Positions 14,258-14,414 of a stretch of DNA of 14,414 nt are shown piece after piece (within the stretch, counting starts at the first letter, position 1; every line of letters begins with the position of its first letter). The notes under the pieces were generated by a model. It was not told where the DNA came from. It ran no database searches and was given only the letters and a program-made list of their open reading frames with translations. The stretch covers positions 1-14,414 of the forward strand of contig JAMDCX010000038.1 in assembly GCA_023489375.1 (NCBI GenBank), in the 5' to 3' direction. The DNA comes from Planctomycetota bacterium. GTDB lineage: Bacteria; Planctomycetota; Phycisphaerae; WQYP01. Position numbers and translations under genes: made by a program.

Positions 14258-14267
14258 CCGTTCACGG
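14258..14267. repeat. CCGTTCACGG copy 5
   Basis: Exact reverse complement of CCGTGAACGG, directly after copy B of the composite repeat. Confidence 0.75.
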
Positions 14268-14349
14268 TCATGTCGGTAGGCCAGAATTATCGCGGTTCGG
14301 TGTGGCAATTTTTCCGGGCCACATGGCCGTGCAGGGACTCGGCACATAG

Positions 14350-14368
14350 CCGCCGGCTTTGCCGGCGG
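14350..14368. repeat. Hairpin CCGCCGGC/GCCGGCGG
   Basis: A perfect 8-bp stem with a TTT loop, followed by TGGAACGTACCG. It resembles the hairpin at 109-126 and the tail of the right inverted-repeat arm (GCCGGTGGTGGA), so it is probably a relative of that repeat family. Confidence 0.6.
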
Positions 14369-14414
14369 TGGAACGTACCGTAAAAGTACCCCGCTGCGCC
14401 GGAACCAAACGGCG

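Larger units (their letters stand above)
14018..14414. other. Non-coding right edge, repeat-rich
   Basis: No gene is supported. It holds the second composite repeat, a CCGTTCACGG copy and a GCCGGC hairpin. The segment 14275-14345 (GTAGGCCAG, GGCCACATGGCC, ACTCGG) has partial likeness to the nuoL-nuoM gap. Confidence 0.55.

Noticed and set aside
1..14414. tRNA, rRNA or CRISPR array
   Set aside because: I saw no cloverleaf-like segment and no regularly spaced repeat-spacer pattern; the repeats here are dispersed or short tandem units.

Overview
The window is a stretch of bacterial chromosome with a moderately high GC content (mid-50s percent by eye). It carries eight convincing protein genes separated by long non-coding stretches full of repeats. 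No rRNA, tRNA or CRISPR array was recognised. A planctomycete-like host (Planctomycetota, perhaps Phycisphaerae) is my best guess. It rests on the Cys-containing insertion in MnmA, the unusual complex I subunits and the general look of the intergenic repeats, and I hold it with low to moderate confidence.

Layout. Positions 1-706 hold no gene but contain one arm of a long inverted repeat (59-194) and two abutting MITE-like elements (295-396 and 401-662) joined by a perfect 24-bp palindrome. Positions 707-7197 hold a plus-strand block: homologues of NuoL, NuoM and NuoN, the three antiporter-like membrane subunits of respiratory complex I, followed almost without a gap by an ABC ATPase. Positions 7318-9068 hold trxB (thioredoxin reductase) overlapping an RluA-family pseudouridine synthase gene. 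After a repeat-rich gap comes mnmA (tRNA 2-thiouridylase, 9608-10735). After another repeat-rich gap comes hrpB (DExH helicase, 13909-11372, minus strand), convergent with mnmA. The window ends in more repeats.

Main observation. The NuoL/M/N homologues keep the fold and order of complex I subunits but have lost most of the charged residues that form the proton path in E. coli complex I. The transmembrane-5 glutamate is Gln, Thr and Leu in NuoL, NuoM and NuoN, and most key lysines and histidines are replaced. Only one canonical lysine (NuoL TM7) and two conservative swaps (Lys to Arg, Glu to Asp in NuoM) remain. NuoN has lost essentially all of them. All three frames are nonetheless open and full length. 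They are not preceded by nuoK or other nuo genes in this window and are coupled to an ABC ATPase. This may be a non-pumping or repurposed antiporter-like membrane module.

The intergenic DNA is the second theme. A 10-bp near-palindrome CCGTGAACGG occurs five times exactly, always outside genes. A hairpin module beginning GCGAGCCGG recurs around mnmA and hrpB. Related composite repeats flank hrpB directly, and heptad tandem repeats of AATGAAT sit in the same gaps. Three TGCTATAAT extended -10 sites lie upstream of trxB and mnmA.
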